DNA from: Victivallales bacterium Lenti_02
Lineage (GTDB): Bacteria; Verrucomicrobiota; Lentisphaeria; Oligosphaerales; Lenti-02
Reading direction: 5' to 3'
Length of the DNA stretch: 5,990 bases
Assembly (NCBI GenBank): GCA_001603055.1
Contig: LVAZ01000188.1
Location: 1 to 5,990, forward strand
The notes under the pieces were generated by a model. The model did not search any database and was not told where the DNA came from. It saw only the letters and a list, made by a program, of their open reading frames with translations. The position numbers and the translations under genes were made by a program. Numbering within the stretch: the first letter of the stretch is position 1; each line of letters begins with the position of its first letter. This document shows positions 4,909 through 5,990 of the stretch, piece by piece.

Positions 4909-5704
4909 CGCCCTCGAAGAGGCGGGCGGAGGCGCGGCGCTGGAGTTTGCGGGGGAGGAGGCCGAAGAGGCTCTCGGTTGCCAGGGTCAGGGCGTTCCAC
5001 AGCCGGGAGGGGCGGGGTTTGCCGAAGCGGTAGGTGAACCAGAGGGGGAAGCCGGCCTGGCGGGCCACGGCGGCGAGTTCCCGGTAGGTCCATTCCTTGA
5101 GGTGGAAGCCGAGCGGCACGTCGGAAAAGTGGCGGGAGATGTCGTGCGGTCCCGAAAACCGGTGCGGGGTGCTGAAGACGTAGCGTCCGCCGGGCTTGAG
5201 CATCTGATAGACCGTCGCGAAGTGATGGTCCATGTCCTCGGGGTGGAGGTGTTCGAGCATCTGGTAGCTGAAGACCAGATCGACGGATTCGGCGGGGAAA
5301 TCGAGGTGGAAGCCGTCGTAGACGATCAGCTCGAAATTGGCGGGGCTCGCCGCGTGTTCCCCGCGCTGGTCGGAGATGTCCACGCCGTAGGCCTTGGCGG
5401 TCCGTCCGGCCACGGCCTGGGCGAGGGCGCAGTCGCCGGGGGCGAATTCGAGGAAGACCGTCGCGGGCGCGAGGAAGGGCTCGATGAGCCGCAGGCGGGC
5501 CTGGACGGCGCGGGCGCGGTGAGTCTCCTCCTCGCGCCGGGTGACGCGCGAGTGCCGGGGCACGCGGCGGAACAGCTCCTCGTAGAGGGCCGAAGCCATG
5601 GCCAGGCGCTCGGCCCGGCTGGCGGCGCGGTAGCGGTCCGCCAGTTCCCGTTCCACTTCGAAATGCTGGCGCAACTCGTCGGGAGTGCGTGCGGTGTCGT
5701 CCAT
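4886..5704 (-). CDS. Class I SAM-dependent methyltransferase, substrate unknown
   Basis: This 272-residue protein has a Rossmann-type methyltransferase core (roughly residues 65-220). The glycine-rich SAM loop is VFLEFAPGDCALA (83-95), the acidic end of strand 2 is YGVDIS (106-111, D109), and the later motifs are DLVFSYQMLEHLHPED (142-157) and MLKPGGRYVFSTPHRF (168-183), matching the Methyltransf_11/23 type. The N-terminal 60 residues are helical and charged (HFEVERELADRYR at 14-26). The C-terminal tail, FGLLPRKLQRRASARLFEG, is basic. No membrane helix or signal peptide is visible. Relatives with this layout are often annotated only as methyltransferases, frequently near surface-glycan or small-molecule genes, so no substrate is proposed. 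ATG5704 has only a weak GGGGG (5712-5708) 3 nt upstream. The gene lies 60 nt after another minus-strand gene and may be its operon partner. Its stop codon (4888-4886) lies inside the convergent phosphodiesterase gene. Confidence 0.88.
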   Translation of the reverse strand: MDDTARTPDELRQHFEVERELADRYRAASRAERLAMASALYEELFRRVPRHSRVTRREEETHRARAVQARLRLIEPFLAPATVFLEFAPGDCALAQAVAGRTAKAYGVDISDQRGEHAASPANFELIVYDGFHLDFPAESVDLVFSYQMLEHLHPEDMDHHFATVYQMLKPGGRYVFSTPHRFSGPHDISRHFSDVPLGFHLKEWTYRELAAVARQAGFPLWFTYRFGKPRPSRLWNALTLATESLFGLLPRKLQRRASARLFEGVTMLVRK

Positions 5705-5764
5705 GTGCCCCCAGGAATGGAGAATGATGAGTAGAACCTTAGCCTAACGGTCCCGCCGTCAACT

Positions 5765-5990
5765 TCAAGGGGCGAGCGGAACCTGGAGGCGATAGGGGGC
5801 GGCGGCTCCGCCGTCGCCGAGGAGGCGGGCGAAGGTCCGCGCGTAGTCCTCGCGGCGGTGGTCGAGGGCGGTCTGTTCGGCGGGCGAGGGCAGGGGAACG
5901 GGAACGGGGAGGGCCTGGGAGATGGCGGGGCAGAGGGCGTGCAGAGTGCCGCGCGCGCCCGCCAGGTCCTCGTCGCGCAGGGACCAGACC
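5765..5990 (-). CDS. C-terminal fragment of an unidentified protein (5' end outside window)
   Basis: The minus-strand frame is open from the window edge to TGA at 5767-5765, giving 74 residues that begin VWSLRDEDLAGARGTLHALC and end APYRLQVPLAP. Third codon positions are almost all G or C, as expected for real coding sequence in this genome, and the other frames look worse. The fragment is mainly helical, with a proline-rich stretch (LPVPVPLPSP). DHRREDYARTF followed by GDGG and APY faintly recalls the conserved EYARLF...PPY segment of TorD-type chaperones, but here it lies at the extreme C-terminus, so I do not assign that function. The methyltransferase gene starts 60 nt downstream on the same strand. 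A short TGACGG/CCGTTA hairpin in that gap (about 5743-5758) has no T-tract. No clear promoter is visible there. Confidence 0.65.
   Translation of the reverse strand, partial: VWSLRDEDLAGARGTLHALCPAISQALPVPVPLPSPAEQTALDHRREDYARTFARLLGDGGAAAPYRLQVPLAP

Noticed and set aside
4832..5734. 300-codon plus-strand frame opposite the methyltransferase gene
   Set aside because: It is a glycine-, glutamate- and valine-rich shadow typical of the strand opposite a GC-rich gene; the minus strand has intact SAM-binding motifs.
5765..5990. Assignment of the right-edge fragment as a TorD-type chaperone
   Set aside because: Only a faint DYAR-F...APY resemblance is present, located at the C-terminus rather than mid-protein, and the rest of the gene is outside the window.

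Overview
The window is GC-rich and densely coded. It reads as the chromosome of a free-living Gram-negative bacterium that uses cyclic di-GMP signalling. No rRNA, tRNA, insertion sequence, CRISPR array or phage gene was seen. The truncated ceramidase-like protein at the left end belongs to a family that is common in Planctomycetes, Lentisphaerae and Verrucomicrobia. A PVC-type host is therefore a reasonable but weak inference, and a deltaproteobacterium or similar cannot be excluded.

Layout, left to right. (1) Positions 1-1642, minus strand: a probable two-gene unit of trmO (tRNA m6t6A37 methyltransferase, 848-1642) followed 47 nt later by a ceramidase-like gene that runs off the left edge (1-800). 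(2) Positions 1643-2226, no convincing protein gene: an AT-rich divergent promoter region, a clear cyclic di-GMP-I (GEMM-I) riboswitch at about 1733-1803, a terminator-like hairpin just behind it, and about 265 nt with five successive inverted repeats that may be a structured RNA or leader. (3) Plus strand: a 51-residue one-helix membrane mini-protein (2227-2382), then an 811-residue GAF-PAS-GAF-PAS-HD-GYP protein (2473-4908), a predicted cyclic di-GMP phosphodiesterase. (4) Minus strand, convergent and overlapping the phosphodiesterase by 23 bp: a class I SAM-dependent methyltransferase (4886-5704), preceded by the C-terminal 74 residues of a gene entering from the right edge (5765-5990).

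The most interesting part is the plus-strand unit at 1694-4908. An RNA sensor for cyclic di-GMP lies upstream of an enzyme predicted to destroy cyclic di-GMP. Between them are a structured segment of unknown role and a tiny membrane protein. If they share a transcript, this is a feedback loop in which the second messenger controls its own degradation. The two minus-strand units show no obvious functional link to it.
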